Positions 42,350 to 51,860 are shown, counted from the first letter of the stretch. The stretch: 64,000 bases of DNA from Streptomyces sp. SID3343 (GCF_009865215.1 NZ_WWJX01000161.1:51616-115615), one strand, 5' to 3'. Numbers and translations: made by a program. The notes: generated by a model not told the origin, from the sequence alone.

Positions 42350-44386
42350 ATGGGCGGGTCGACTGCCGGAGCCGCAGCAGGAACGGATGCTTCCGCCGAC
42401 GTCGCGATCGCCGTGACGGACGCGGACGGTTCCGTGGTGCGCTGGTCCCAGGAAGCGGAAGAGCTACTGGGCTGGATCGCCCAAGAGGTGTGCGGCCGAC
42501 CGCTGAAAGACCTGTTCGCCGAGGGTCGTGCGGCTGCGACCGATGCCATCCGCTCACCGACGGCCGGCCGGGCGCCGCTCCGCCACCGGTCCGGTGATTC
42601 GATCGACGTCACCTACCGTGTGGTGCGTCTGCAGCCATCCGCCGAACGCCTTGTGCTCCTTGTACCCACCGGGCGGGCGACCCACTGGAAGCGGACGGGC
42701 GGCGCCCAGGGAGACCCGGCGGGCGTCGTGGCCATCCACCTCGACACCCTCGGCCGGCAGCGGATCCGCCGGGAGCTGGCCCTGCTGCACCGGATCGCCA
42801 CCGGGATCGGCGGCTCTCTGGACGTGACGAGTGTCGTTCGGGACCTGGTGGACGTTCTCGTGCCCGCCTTCGGGGACCTGGCCTGGGTGGATCTCGCCGA
42901 CGCCGTACCCGGCGGCGACGAGCCCCCCAAGCTCGCCGGCGGAGGAGAACTGCACGTGCATCGGGCAGCGGTGGCCTCCGCCACCGACGACCCGTGGCCC
43001 GCCGCACTGCTCCAGCTCGGTCGGCAGGCCCCGCCGGTGCCGTCCTCGGCCACGCTGCGGGCCATTCAGGAAGGCCGGGCAGTAGTCCTGGATCCGGAGA
43101 CGGTGGCCGAGGTCCTCGGGAACGACGAGCCACTGGTCCGGCTGTTCGTACCCGAGCACGGGCATTCGGGAATCTGGGCTCCCCTCTTCGCGCGCGGACT
43201 GGTGCTGGGGAACATCACGGTCTGGCGTACCGACCAACAGGACCCGTACGACGACAGGGACGCGGAACTGCTGACGGAGATCGCCTCGCTGGCCGCACTC
43301 GGCGTGGACAACGCCCGTCGCTTCACCCGGGAGCGCCGCTCCGTGCAGGCGCTGCAGCAACGCCTGCTTCCCCGGCCCACGGCCGACACCCCGGCGGTGG
43401 AGGCAGCCGGTCTCTACCTGCCGGCCGGGGGTGACACCGAGATCAGCGGCGATTGGTACGACGTGGTCCCCCTGCCCTCCTTTCGAGTCGCCCTGGTCGT
43501 CGGTGACGTGGCCGGCAACGGGCTGTACGCCACCGCAACCATGGGCCGGCTGCGCACCGCCGTCCGCACCCTCGCCGACCTGGAACTCGACCCCGTCGAA
43601 CTCCTCACCCACCTCGACGACCGGGTACGGCAACTCACCAGAGAAGCCGATCCTGGAAGTCCCGTCGGTGCCACCTGCCTGTATGTCGTCTACAACCCCG
43701 TCAGCCGACGCTGCGCACTGGCCAGTGCCGGGCACCCGCCGCCCGTCTTGCTGCGGCCCGACGGCACCACGGAGGTGATCGACGTCGTCCCCGGGCCGCC
43801 GCTGGGCGTGGGCGGCGTTCCGTTCGAGATGGCCGTCGTCGACCTGGAACCCGGCAGCGTCCTCGCCCTCTACACGGACGGCCTGATCGATCGGGAGGAC
43901 GGTGACACCGAAGCCGGGCTGCGGTGGCTGACGGAGAATCTGGCAGACCTGTGCGGCGCCGACCGGCCTCTGGACGACGTGGGCCGCGCGCTCCTGTCGC
44001 GCCTCGGCGACGCCCCACCCCGCGACGACACCGCCCTCCTACTGGCCCGAACCCGGGCGATCACGGCCGACGACATCGCGGACTGGGAATTCGCGGCCGA
44101 CCCGATGGCCGTGGCCACGGCCCGGCAGGCCGTCACCGAGCAGCTCACCGCCTGGGGGCTGGACGAGCTGACCTTCACCACCGAGCTGATCGTCAGCGAA
44201 CTGCTCACCAACGCGGTCCGCTACGCCGGGGGCCCCATCCGTCTGCGGCTCATCCGGGACGCCGCGTTGGTCTGCGAGATCACCGACCCCAGCAACACCC
44301 AGCCCCGTCTGCGTCGCGCCCACTGGACAGACGAGGGCGGACGGGGCCTGTTTCTCGTCGACCTGGTGGCCGATGACGTCGTGTAG
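42350..44386 (+). CDS. PAS-GAF-PP2C (SpoIIE) phosphatase with truncated HATPase domain
   Basis: 678 aa from ATG 42350 (AGGAGGG lies just before it; ATG 42338 and GTG 42278 are alternatives). Domains: PAS about 15-105 (VAIAVTDADGSVVRWSQEAE), GAF about 145-325, PP2C about 345-560 with metal sites in SGDWYDVVPL, VVGDVAGNGLYATATMGRL and YTDGLIDRED. A GHKL anti-sigma-type ATPase follows from 575 (ELIVSELLTNAVRYAGGPIR, GGRGLFLVDLVAD). It ends abruptly at DLVADDVV, some 20 residues short of the normal end. Such proteins control sigma factors through anti-anti-sigma phosphorylation. The abrupt end meets a truncated kinase at 44370. Confidence 0.88.
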   Translation: MGGSTAGAAAGTDASADVAIAVTDADGSVVRWSQEAEELLGWIAQEVCGRPLKDLFAEGRAAATDAIRSPTAGRAPLRHRSGDSIDVTYRVVRLQPSAERLVLLVPTGRATHWKRTGGAQGDPAGVVAIHLDTLGRQRIRRELALLHRIATGIGGSLDVTSVVRDLVDVLVPAFGDLAWVDLADAVPGGDEPPKLAGGGELHVHRAAVASATDDPWPAALLQLGRQAPPVPSSATLRAIQEGRAVVLDPETVAEVLGNDEPLVRLFVPEHGHSGIWAPLFARGLVLGNITVWRTDQQDPYDDRDAELLTEIASLAALGVDNARRFTRERRSVQALQQRLLPRPTADTPAVEAAGLYLPAGGDTEISGDWYDVVPLPSFRVALVVGDVAGNGLYATATMGRLRTAVRTLADLELDPVELLTHLDDRVRQLTREADPGSPVGATCLYVVYNPVSRRCALASAGHPPPVLLRPDGTTEVIDVVPGPPLGVGGVPFEMAVVDLEPGSVLALYTDGLIDREDGDTEAGLRWLTENLADLCGADRPLDDVGRALLSRLGDAPPRDDTALLLARTRAITADDIADWEFAADPMAVATARQAVTEQLTAWGLDELTFTTELIVSELLTNAVRYAGGPIRLRLIRDAALVCEITDPSNTQPRLRRAHWTDEGGRGLFLVDLVADDVV

Positions 44387-45004
44387 ATCTCTGGCGATGC
44401 GGAGTCGTTCTTCGGTCACTCGTCGGGTGGCCTCGATCTCGCGGGTGGCGATGGCGCTTTCGGCTCGTTCCTCCAGCATCCACCAGCGGTCTCGATGGAT
44501 GCGGAGCGCGACCCCGGTCGCACCTCCCGCGATGGCCGAGAACGTGGCGGCGGCTCCCACGATCGCGCCGCCACGAAATCCTCCTACCGTCGTGAAGGCC
44601 CCCAGGAAGAACGCCGCCACGATCCCGGTCCCGACCAGGGGCTGCTTTCCCCTGAAGGTGACCGAGAACAGCACGAGTACCGCCATCATCCACACCGAGA
44701 GCGGGTCTTGGCCTATCGCTGTGACGGCGAAGGAAGCCCCGCTCGTCACGACCAGTCCCGCCCACGGCCTCCACCACGAGAAGGCGACACCACCACCGGC
44801 GAGTAGTACGGACAGGGCCGTCGGCCGATCCGACCCCCTCGATATCACTGCCACGAGCTGACCGGCGAATACCAGTGCGGCCACCGAATAGGCGATGAGG
44901 TGCAGCATCTCGGGACGGCGGATCCACAGGGGCGCCGCGAGCCCGTCTCGATTGTCCCGCGCCTCGACCATGACCCGATTCTCGTTCACCTGTGCTGCGA
45001 TCAT
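44371..45004 (-). pseudogene. truncated two-component sensor histidine kinase (NarL type)
   Basis: Reading from 45004 there are about five membrane helices (LHLIAYSVAALVFAGQLVAV, PWAGLVVTSGASFAVTAIG, MMAVLVLFSVTF, VGTGIVAAFFLGAF, GAAATFSAIAGGATGVAL). Then comes the dimerisation motif VTEERLRIARDLHDVIGHQV with its phospho-acceptor His. Immediately after HDVIGH the frame runs into the antisense of the SpoIIE ATPase domain, so the whole kinase ATPase domain is missing. The frame continues to 44039 but is not kinase sequence. Nothing resembling a response regulator is adjacent. It is probably inactive. Confidence 0.75.
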
Positions 45005-45005
45005 G

Positions 45006-45113
45006 TACTTCGAACGATGTAGACGGCGAACGTACTTCGGTCGATGGCGGAACGGCGTCGATGGCAGAGCTGCGTCGGTGGACGGAGACGGCAGAACTAC
45101 TTCGTTCGAAGTA
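45006..45113. promoter_or_regulatory. three TACTTCG-N2-CGAAGTA operator-like dyads
   Basis: 45006-45021 TACTTCGAACGATGTA (one arm mismatch), 45033-45047 TACTTCGGTCGATGG (weaker right arm) and 45098-45113 TACTTCGTTCGAAGTA (perfect 7-base arms). The left arms of the first two are 27 bases apart. They lie between the truncated kinase and the secreted hydrolase. No regulator gene is next to them. Confidence 0.6.
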
Positions 45114-45190
45114 CACGACCTTGCTCGTGGACTTCGAGACTCGTCGGCGAGGCAATCGCCTCACCTTCACGATTGCGCAAGGGCACCCGG

Positions 45191-46096
45191 ATGACTCGGA
45201 CCACCGCACCTTCGACCACCACGCAACCTTGCAAGCGCCGATCCTCGTGGCGCACCGCGGGCGTTGCACTGTCGGCACTGGCCCTCACCACGATCCCGAT
45301 CACCGCACACGGCGCGGATACCGGCCGGGCGGCGACGTCCACAGGCACCCACCCGGCCTCGGCCACGACCCACAACGGCCCCAAGCCGACGGTCGTGCTG
45401 GTGCACGGCGCGTTCGCGGACGCTTCCGGTTGGGACGACGTCGTCACCCGGCTGATCCACGACGGCTATCCCGTCCGCGCGCTCGCCAATCCGCTGCGCG
45501 GACTGGCCTCCGACAGCGCGTACATCCACAGCTTCCTCAACACCATCCCGGGCCCCGTGGTGCTGGTCGGGCACTCGTACGGCGGTGCGGTCATCACCAA
45601 TGCCGCGATCGGCAACAAGCAGGTGAAGGCTCTGGTTTACGTGGCCGCCTTCGCTCCGGATTCCGGCGAGGACGTCACCGGCCTGCTTGCCCGACCGGTC
45701 GCCCATCCGGCGCCGCCGCTGCCCGCGCAGCCGGTCCCGTACGCCCTTCCGGGTGGCACTTCCGGTGTGGACATCTACCTCGACCCCGCGAAGTTTCGGG
45801 CCGCATTCGCAGCGGACGTCCCGGCGAAGACCGCCGCTCGGATGGCTGTCGAGCAGCGGCCGATCGACGCCGGCGCAAATGCCGGGGTCACTGCCGAAGC
45901 GGCCTGGCACACGATCCCGTCCTGGTATCTGGTGGCCAAGCAGGACCGGGCCATCGCTCCCGACCTCCAGCGTTTCATGGCGGCTCGCGTCCATGCGCAC
46001 GTGACCGAGATCAACTCTTCGCACGCGGCAATGGTCAGCCACCCGGCCACCGTGACCAGGCTGATCGAGGCCGCCGACCGGGGCAGCCGCTCCTGA
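45191..46096 (+). CDS. secreted alpha/beta hydrolase
   Basis: 301 aa. The N-terminus CKRRSSWRTAGVALSALALT with ITAHGAD is an export signal. The mature part has VVLVHGAFADASGWDDVVTR (oxyanion His-Gly), the Ser nucleophile in VVLVGHSYGGAVITNAA, the acid in the YLVAKQDRAI region and the His in INSSHAAMVSHP. The family is the AB hydrolase/EstC-like group found often in Streptomyces. ATG 45191 is chosen because the signal peptide starts there, although no good ribosome site is visible. Three operator-like dyads stand upstream. Confidence 0.9.
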   Translation: MTRTTAPSTTTQPCKRRSSWRTAGVALSALALTTIPITAHGADTGRAATSTGTHPASATTHNGPKPTVVLVHGAFADASGWDDVVTRLIHDGYPVRALANPLRGLASDSAYIHSFLNTIPGPVVLVGHSYGGAVITNAAIGNKQVKALVYVAAFAPDSGEDVTGLLARPVAHPAPPLPAQPVPYALPGGTSGVDIYLDPAKFRAAFAADVPAKTAARMAVEQRPIDAGANAGVTAEAAWHTIPSWYLVAKQDRAIAPDLQRFMAARVHAHVTEINSSHAAMVSHPATVTRLIEAADRGSRS

Positions 46097-46271
46097 GGGT
46101 CTCCTCGGGACGACGGTGGTTCGAGGTCGATGCCACGGGCGGATGGCAGGCCGCTGGATATGGCGAGACGGGCGCGGGCCACGCCCTGCCTGGCACCCGC
46201 GGTCGACGGCCTGGCGTGCGATCCGGACACGATCGCGGCTGCCGCCCTGCGTGAGCAGGGCGGCCGTCCCT

Positions 46272-46308
46272 GGCGTCGGCGATGCCCCATCGGGGCATCG
46301 CCGACGCC
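46272..46308. terminator. perfect 17-bp terminator stem between convergent genes
   Basis: GGCGTCGGCGATGCCCC pairs perfectly with 46292-46308 around the loop ATC. It lies between the secreted hydrolase and the convergent alcohol dehydrogenase. Confidence 0.85.
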
Positions 46309-46361
46309 GAGAGGCCACTCGCCCCCTCTTCGTGCCCGTGGGCGACCAGTCACGGCGCGGA

Positions 46362-47387
46362 TCACTCCGCGAACTCGAACACGCCCTTGCCGTCGGACTG
46401 TTCGTCGAACCACGTGTAAGCCTCGGCCGCCTGGTCCAGCGTCCAGGAATGGGTGTAGAGGTCGTCGACGGGGAGGTGGTGGGCGACGATGAAGTCCGCA
46501 CACCGTGCCTGTTGGATCGTTGACATGGTCCACGACGTCATCAGCGTCCACTGCTTCTTGTAGTGCTGCTCCGCGGAGAACCGCACCTCTCCCGGAAGCC
46601 CGAGGAAACAGGCACGGCCGAACGTGCCCAGGACGTCCAGTGCGTCCTGTCCGGCTCGGCCGGAGGTTTCGAGAACGACGTCCGCGCCCCGGCCACGCGT
46701 CAGATCGCCGACGGCCTCCGCGAGGTCGACCTCGGCCGGGTCGAGAACCTCGTGCGCGCCGAAGTCCCGGGCGCGCCGCAAGCGCGACGCATCGATGTCC
46801 ACCGCGATCACCCTGGCACCCATGGCCGCCGCGAACATCGTTGCGGACAAGCCGACCGGGCCCTGCCCGAACACCACCACGGTCGTGTCGGCGATCTCGC
46901 CGAGGCGCTTGATGCCACCCCAGGCGGTTCCGGTCCCACAGCCGACCGCGGCGCCCGCCTTGAAGCTCAGCTCGTCGGGAAGCGGCAGCAGTGTGTGCGC
47001 CGGTACCAGTGCGTACGGTGCGTGCCCACCGTGCGCGGTCGCGCTCATGGTTTTGGCCGGTGCCGTCTCGCACATCTGCGGCCATCCGGAGCGGCACCTG
47101 CGACACGTCTGGCAGCCCCAGTAGTGATGGACCATGACCCGCTGCCCCACTTTGGCCATGGCCTCGGTGACGCCGGGGCCCACCGCGTGGACTTCGCCGC
47201 ACGGCTCGTGGCCCTGGATGGTGCCGCCGCCGGCGGCGAAGCCGACGGACCCCCGGTAGAAGTGGAGGTCACTGCCACACATCCCTGAGGCGCGCATCCG
47301 CAGCACGACCTCACCCGGGCCGGGGACAGGGTCCGGGAACTCCTTGAGGACGGCTGTCCGGTCACCGGGAAAAACGATCGCCTTCAT
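46362..47387 (-). CDS. zinc-dependent alcohol dehydrogenase (MDR family)
   Basis: 341 aa. The catalytic zinc ligands are in ASGMCGSDLHFYRG and IQGHEPCGEV, the structural zinc in GCQTCRRCRSGWPQMC (four Cys). The Rossmann motif is VVVFGQGPVGLSATMFAAAMGA, and VIAVDIDASRL carries the Asp that favours NAD. It resembles the threonine/sorbitol dehydrogenase branch. The gene is 72 bases downstream of HyuB on the same strand, so it is probably in that operon. It may make or use the ketone or alcohol handled by the Hyu enzyme. Confidence 0.92.
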   Translation of the reverse strand: MKAIVFPGDRTAVLKEFPDPVPGPGEVVLRMRASGMCGSDLHFYRGSVGFAAGGGTIQGHEPCGEVHAVGPGVTEAMAKVGQRVMVHHYWGCQTCRRCRSGWPQMCETAPAKTMSATAHGGHAPYALVPAHTLLPLPDELSFKAGAAVGCGTGTAWGGIKRLGEIADTTVVVFGQGPVGLSATMFAAAMGARVIAVDIDASRLRRARDFGAHEVLDPAEVDLAEAVGDLTRGRGADVVLETSGRAGQDALDVLGTFGRACFLGLPGEVRFSAEQHYKKQWTLMTSWTMSTIQQARCADFIVAHHLPVDDLYTHSWTLDQAAEAYTWFDEQSDGKGVFEFAE

Positions 47388-47459
47388 GCGTGCTCCTTCG
47401 CTTGGTGGGCGGCCACGCGTACGCCGACGGACGCCGCGCGCCGAGGGTCGGGCGGGTGG

Positions 47460-49409
47460 TCAGCGGCGTGCGCGGAGGGCCTTCGTCGCGTCGTCGTCGA
47501 TGCGCAGGCCCTCGGGGGCGAAATGCGGATCTCCGGTCACGACGACGCCGTAGTCGCGGGCAGCGCCCTCGATGCTCACGTACTCGTCCCGCACATCGGC
47601 GAGGACCTTCTCGGGGTCGCGGGCGAAGGGCGCCCCCCAGCCTCCGCCCCCGTTGGTCAGGCAGCGCAGTACCGCGCCGGCCCGCGTCCGCCATGTCTTC
47701 TCGCGAGCGAAGTAGTGGTAGGTGCCGTGTACGGGGTCAAGGGCCTTGGTGTCCGGATCGAGCACGCCGGCCACCGGAATGCTGTCGACACAGACGCCCG
47801 GAGTGGTTGCGACCAGGCTCGTGGGACCGTTGGTCCCTTCCCGCGGCGGAAAGATCCACATGGCTCCGGTCGGTCCCGACCGGCCCCCACCCGCACCGAC
47901 ACCGCTCGGCTCCCTGGTACGGAAGGGCGACAGGTGGTGGTCGGCGTCGGTCAACCAGAGGGTGTCCTTCACATTGGCGGCGCCGCCGCGGTGGGTGCCG
48001 GGCCCGCCGGTGTCGATCGCGTGCTCCTTGCGGAGCACGACCACAGGGGAATCGTGCTCGATGGTCTCGGTCGCGGGGTCCAGGTTGTTCAGGTTGTACA
48101 GGACGGTGTAACTGTCGCCGTCACCCGCCTTGGTGGCTCCCCACGGCCCGTGCTCGCCGCCGCACTGGGTGGCACTCGTCCAGGAAGTGCCGTCCCGCCG
48201 CACGCCGTTCGCGTTGTGGGTGTTGGTGGAGCCGTAGTCCCCACCCACGGCGTTCTCGCCGAGTACCGGGTTGAGCGCGTCGAAGATCGCGGCGATCAGG
48301 GCTCCGGAGGCCTCCCAGAACATCATGGGCGCACCGTCCGGAGGCAACGCCGTCAGCAGGGTCCCCGGGGGCGCCACCAGGTCGAGATGGCGCCAGGTAC
48401 CGGACGTGAACGGAATCGCCGGATCGAGGAGCATCGTCAAGGCGACGCCCAGAGCGGTCTTCGCGTCGGAGATACCGCAGTTGATGCAGGTCCGGGCCTG
48501 CGCCGACGTTCCCGACAGATCGGCCTCGATGTCGTGGCCGCGCTTGCGCAGGGTGACGTGCACGGTGTAGTCGACCGTGTCGTCCAGTCCGTCCGCGTCG
48601 ATCCTCGCGGACCCGGTGTAGTCGCCGTCAGGGATGCGCCCGATCGCCTCGCGCGTCAGCTCCGCCGAAGTGTCGCAGGCGTAGGCGAGTGCGCCGAGGT
48701 GGGCCTCGGGTCCGTAGCGTTCGATGTTCTCCCGCACGAGCCGCTCGCCGAGCCGCAGTTGCTGGTGGACGCTCTTGAAGTCGGGCAACAGAATCGCGCC
48801 CCAGCGGGTGTTGTCGAAGATCAGGCTGAAGGTCGAGCGCACCGGCTCGTCCTTCGCCCACAGCAGGACGGGCGGGATCACCAGGCCGTTCTCGTATACG
48901 TTCGCCTTCGTGGCCGAGAAGCCACCGGGCACGGTGCCGCCCATGTCGAGCTGGTGGGCTCGCATGCTCACGAAGGACACGATCCGGCCGTCGACGAAGA
49001 CGGGCCTGGTGAACAGCACGTCGTTGACGTGGGTGCCGCCGCGGTACGGGTCGTTGCAGATCAACACGTCGCCCGGGGCGAGGTTGTCCGGCCCGAACTC
49101 CTCGACGGTGTTGCGCACGGCGTCCGGCATGGTGCCCAGGAACGGGGTGAGGCTGTTGCCGACCACGGCCATCCGGTAGTCCTGCTCCGGGGGTCCGCTG
49201 ACCGTGCAGGCGAAGTCGTACCAGTCCCGGATGATCGGCGAGAACGCCTCCCGCAGGAACGCGGTGCTCATGTGGCCGACCGCGTACTTCAATCGGTTCA
49301 CGATGACGGACGCGGTGAATCGGCCGCAGCCGTACGCCGCTTCGAAGGCTTCGTCGGTCAGGTCCCGAATACGCGTCGGCGCGGTCGCGGGGATGTCGAG
49401 AGTACTCAC
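47460..49409 (-). CDS. hydantoinase B/oxoprolinase family protein
   Basis: 649 aa from GTG 49409, which has GGAGGAA at good spacing; GTG 49418, overlapping the HyuA stop, is possible. SVIVNRLKYAVGHMSTAFLR, LICNDPYRGGTHVNDVLFTR, AHQLDMGGTVPGGF, and GDYGSTNTHNANG are HyuB family hallmarks. The C-terminal AVLRCLTNGGGGWGAPFARD is also typical. With HyuA it would form an ATP-dependent amidohydrolase, or a carboxylase of the acetone/acetophenone type. The substrate cannot be told from sequence. Confidence 0.9.
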   Translation of the reverse strand: MSTLDIPATAPTRIRDLTDEAFEAAYGCGRFTASVIVNRLKYAVGHMSTAFLREAFSPIIRDWYDFACTVSGPPEQDYRMAVVGNSLTPFLGTMPDAVRNTVEEFGPDNLAPGDVLICNDPYRGGTHVNDVLFTRPVFVDGRIVSFVSMRAHQLDMGGTVPGGFSATKANVYENGLVIPPVLLWAKDEPVRSTFSLIFDNTRWGAILLPDFKSVHQQLRLGERLVRENIERYGPEAHLGALAYACDTSAELTREAIGRIPDGDYTGSARIDADGLDDTVDYTVHVTLRKRGHDIEADLSGTSAQARTCINCGISDAKTALGVALTMLLDPAIPFTSGTWRHLDLVAPPGTLLTALPPDGAPMMFWEASGALIAAIFDALNPVLGENAVGGDYGSTNTHNANGVRRDGTSWTSATQCGGEHGPWGATKAGDGDSYTVLYNLNNLDPATETIEHDSPVVVLRKEHAIDTGGPGTHRGGAANVKDTLWLTDADHHLSPFRTREPSGVGAGGGRSGPTGAMWIFPPREGTNGPTSLVATTPGVCVDSIPVAGVLDPDTKALDPVHGTYHYFAREKTWRTRAGAVLRCLTNGGGGWGAPFARDPEKVLADVRDEYVSIEGAARDYGVVVTGDPHFAPEGLRIDDDATKALRARR

Positions 49410-49414
49410 GCAGC

Positions 49415-51460
49415 TCACTTCCTCCGGACGACGAGTTCGCCGTGGCGGCCGACGACAAGGCGTTGGCCTTCACCGACATGGGTGGTCGACAGGCCCTCGT
49501 CGACGATGACCGGGCCCTCGATCTCGTCACCGGCGCGCAGCGCGGCCCGGTCGTAGACGGCCGCCGCCCGACCGGTGTCGTCGTCGATCGCGTCCAGGTC
49601 GCCGAGGTAGCGCAGCCGGACGAACCGGGCCGGGGTGAGCGGCTCGTCCGCACCGCGGCGCGCAAGCTCGGGGAACTCGACCTTCTCCGTGTCCAGTACG
49701 GCGCGAACCCGGAAGGTGACGCCCTCGACGGGCATCGTGTCGAAGCGGTTGCCGGAGCGCTCCTGGTACGTGTCGTGGAACGAGGCGATCATCGCGTCGA
49801 CGGCGTCGGCGTCGACGGCACCGCCCGGGACCGGCACGAACGGGGTCTCCCAACTCTGGCCCACCAGATGGCCGTCGTAGCTGCGCTCGAACGTCACGGT
49901 CGCGTCGAAGCCGATGCGTTCGCGCAACCGGCTCTCCATCTCCGTGAACAGCACGTCGATGCGCGGTGCCGCCTCGGGGGTGAGAACGGTGTAGGCGCTG
50001 CGGCTCGCGGTGAATACCTGGTCGGCCGACAGCAGTCCCAGAGCCGAGAACAATCCGGGATTCGGGGGGACGACGACCTGCTTGCAGTGCACGGCGTCCA
50101 TGACGGCCGGCAGCAGCATCGGGCCCGCCGCGCCGTAGGCCATCAGGGTGTAGTCGCGTGGGTCGACGCCGTTCTTGATCGCCACGTTGAAGACGCCCTC
50201 GGCGATGTTGTGCACCGCCATCTCGTAGGCGTAGCGGACGCGCTGCGCGAGGGTGAACTCCGTCCGCAGGTTCTCGAAGGCCGCGCGAGCCCGCTCGACG
50301 TCGAGACTCAGGTTCCCGCCGGCGAAGGTGTCCGGATCGATGATGCCGATCATCAGACAGGTGTCGGTGGTCGTCGGCCCAGTCCCGCCGCGGCCGTAGC
50401 AGGCCGGTCCGGGCGTGGAACCGGCACTGCCCGGCCCCACCCGGATCTCTCCGGACTGCCCGATGGTCACGAGGCTGCCGCCACCGGCGCCGATGGCGGT
50501 GACCTCGATGGCGAGCGCGTTGACGACCAGGTCGTGCTCGAGCTCGAAGGTCGTGTCCACGTACGGCTTGCCCCCGGCGACGACGCTGATGTCGCAGGAC
50601 GTGCCCCCGACGTCGGCGCAGAGCAGGTCCGGTTCGCCGATGAGGGAGCCGAAGTGGGCACTCGCGACCGTGCCCGCGGCCGGACCGGAGAACACGATCC
50701 GGAACGGCTGTTCCATGGCCCGGTTGGACGGCACCAGGGTGGCGGCGCAGTCGGCGAAGTTGAGCTGCCCGGTGAAGCCGAGGTCCGCGAGGCCCTTCTC
50801 GAGGGTGGCCGTGTAGTCGGCGTAGATCAGCTTCATCAGTGCGTCGACCACCGTCGTCGAGGCGCGGGTGTACTCCTTGGCGAGCGGGGAGACCTCGCTG
50901 GAGATGGAGCACGGCACGTCACCGAGCACCTCGCGCACCAGCTCGCGCAGCCGCTCCTCGTGGGTCCGGTCGACGTAGGCGTTGATCAGGCAGATCGCCA
51001 CGCCGACGACCCCGCAGCCGCGCAGGACCTCCAGTTCCGCCCGGGCCTGTGCCTCGTCCAGGGCGAACAGCACGCTCCCATCGGCAGTGATCCGCTCGCG
51101 GATACCGCGACGCAGGTAGCGCGGCACCAGCGGGCGTGCGGCGTCGCCGAAGCTGCGCCGCCAGTGCGGATCCAGCATCGCCTCGGCCGGGCGCCAAACG
51201 CGGCCCATGTCGAGGATGTCCCGGTGTCCCTCGGTGGCCAGGAAGCCGATCTTCGGCAGCCGGCGGGTGATCACCGCGTTGAGCCCGTGGGTACTGGCGT
51301 GGTTGAAGACCCGGGAGCCCTCCACCCCCAGCGCCGCCGCGCCCTCCAGCACCGGCTTCGTCACGTCCGTGTAGTCGGTGGACACCTTCGCCGTGTGGAC
51401 GACCCCGTCCCGAAGGGCGACCACGTCGGTGAAGGTGCCTCCTACGTCCACTGCAATCAT
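49415..51460 (-). CDS. hydantoinase A/oxoprolinase family protein
   Basis: 681 aa. The actin-like ATPase start MIAVDVGGTFTDVVALRDG is clear. The phosphate-2 region is DLLCADVGGTSCDISVVAGG, and PGPACYGRGGTGPTTTDTCL and AYGAAGPMLLPAVMDA follow. ATG 51460 has AAGGA 7 bases before it; the frame to 51526 overlaps the small zinc-ribbon gene and is not needed. Stop and next start are within 10 bases, so HyuA and HyuB are coupled. The family covers hydantoinase, 5-oxoprolinase and acetone/acetophenone carboxylase subunits. Confidence 0.92.
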   Translation of the reverse strand: MIAVDVGGTFTDVVALRDGVVHTAKVSTDYTDVTKPVLEGAAALGVEGSRVFNHASTHGLNAVITRRLPKIGFLATEGHRDILDMGRVWRPAEAMLDPHWRRSFGDAARPLVPRYLRRGIRERITADGSVLFALDEAQARAELEVLRGCGVVGVAICLINAYVDRTHEERLRELVREVLGDVPCSISSEVSPLAKEYTRASTTVVDALMKLIYADYTATLEKGLADLGFTGQLNFADCAATLVPSNRAMEQPFRIVFSGPAAGTVASAHFGSLIGEPDLLCADVGGTSCDISVVAGGKPYVDTTFELEHDLVVNALAIEVTAIGAGGGSLVTIGQSGEIRVGPGSAGSTPGPACYGRGGTGPTTTDTCLMIGIIDPDTFAGGNLSLDVERARAAFENLRTEFTLAQRVRYAYEMAVHNIAEGVFNVAIKNGVDPRDYTLMAYGAAGPMLLPAVMDAVHCKQVVVPPNPGLFSALGLLSADQVFTASRSAYTVLTPEAAPRIDVLFTEMESRLRERIGFDATVTFERSYDGHLVGQSWETPFVPVPGGAVDADAVDAMIASFHDTYQERSGNRFDTMPVEGVTFRVRAVLDTEKVEFPELARRGADEPLTPARFVRLRYLGDLDAIDDDTGRAAAVYDRAALRAGDEIEGPVIVDEGLSTTHVGEGQRLVVGRHGELVVRRK

Positions 51461-51473
51461 CGTCGGTCCTTCG

Positions 51474-51695
51474 CTACAGCAGGTCGGAGAGGAGCCGGAT
51501 CGAGCCGAGGCGCGGTCCGCGCTCACGGCTGACCGACAGCAGGCAGCCCTGGCACTTGACGACGTCGAACCAGCCCCCCTCGGAATTGACGGGATAGCTG
51601 CGCAACTCTTCGGCGCCGCAGCGGGGACAGGTGCCCTGGATCGGACTCCGCTCGAGGAAGAGCGGCTTGTTCGTGGTGCGTGAGTCCTCGCTCAT
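51474..51695 (-). CDS. small zinc-ribbon protein leading the Hyu operon
   Basis: 73 aa from ATG 51695, with GGAG upstream. Four Cys form two pairs (TCPRCGAEELRSYPVNSEGG and VVKCQGCLLSVSRE), a rubredoxin-like zinc site. It lies 13 bases before HyuA on the same strand, so it is probably the first gene of the operon. Acetophenone carboxylase has a small zinc-binding subunit of about this size beside its HyuA/HyuB-like subunits, which makes a structural partner likely. This is inference. Confidence 0.8.
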   Translation of the reverse strand: MSEDSRTTNKPLFLERSPIQGTCPRCGAEELRSYPVNSEGGWFDVVKCQGCLLSVSRERGPRLGSIRLLSDLL

Positions 51696-51860
51696 GTCGC
51701 ACAACTCCTCGTTCGACGCATGGGACGACACAGGTGCTGTGCGCCGGGGCCGACGCTAGGTGGCAGGTGAGCTGCGTCACCATCCGCAGGCCGCAGACGG
51801 ACATCCACAAACCGCACGCCGCGTTTCGGCGGCCGAGCCCTTCCCCCGAAGACGAGCCTC

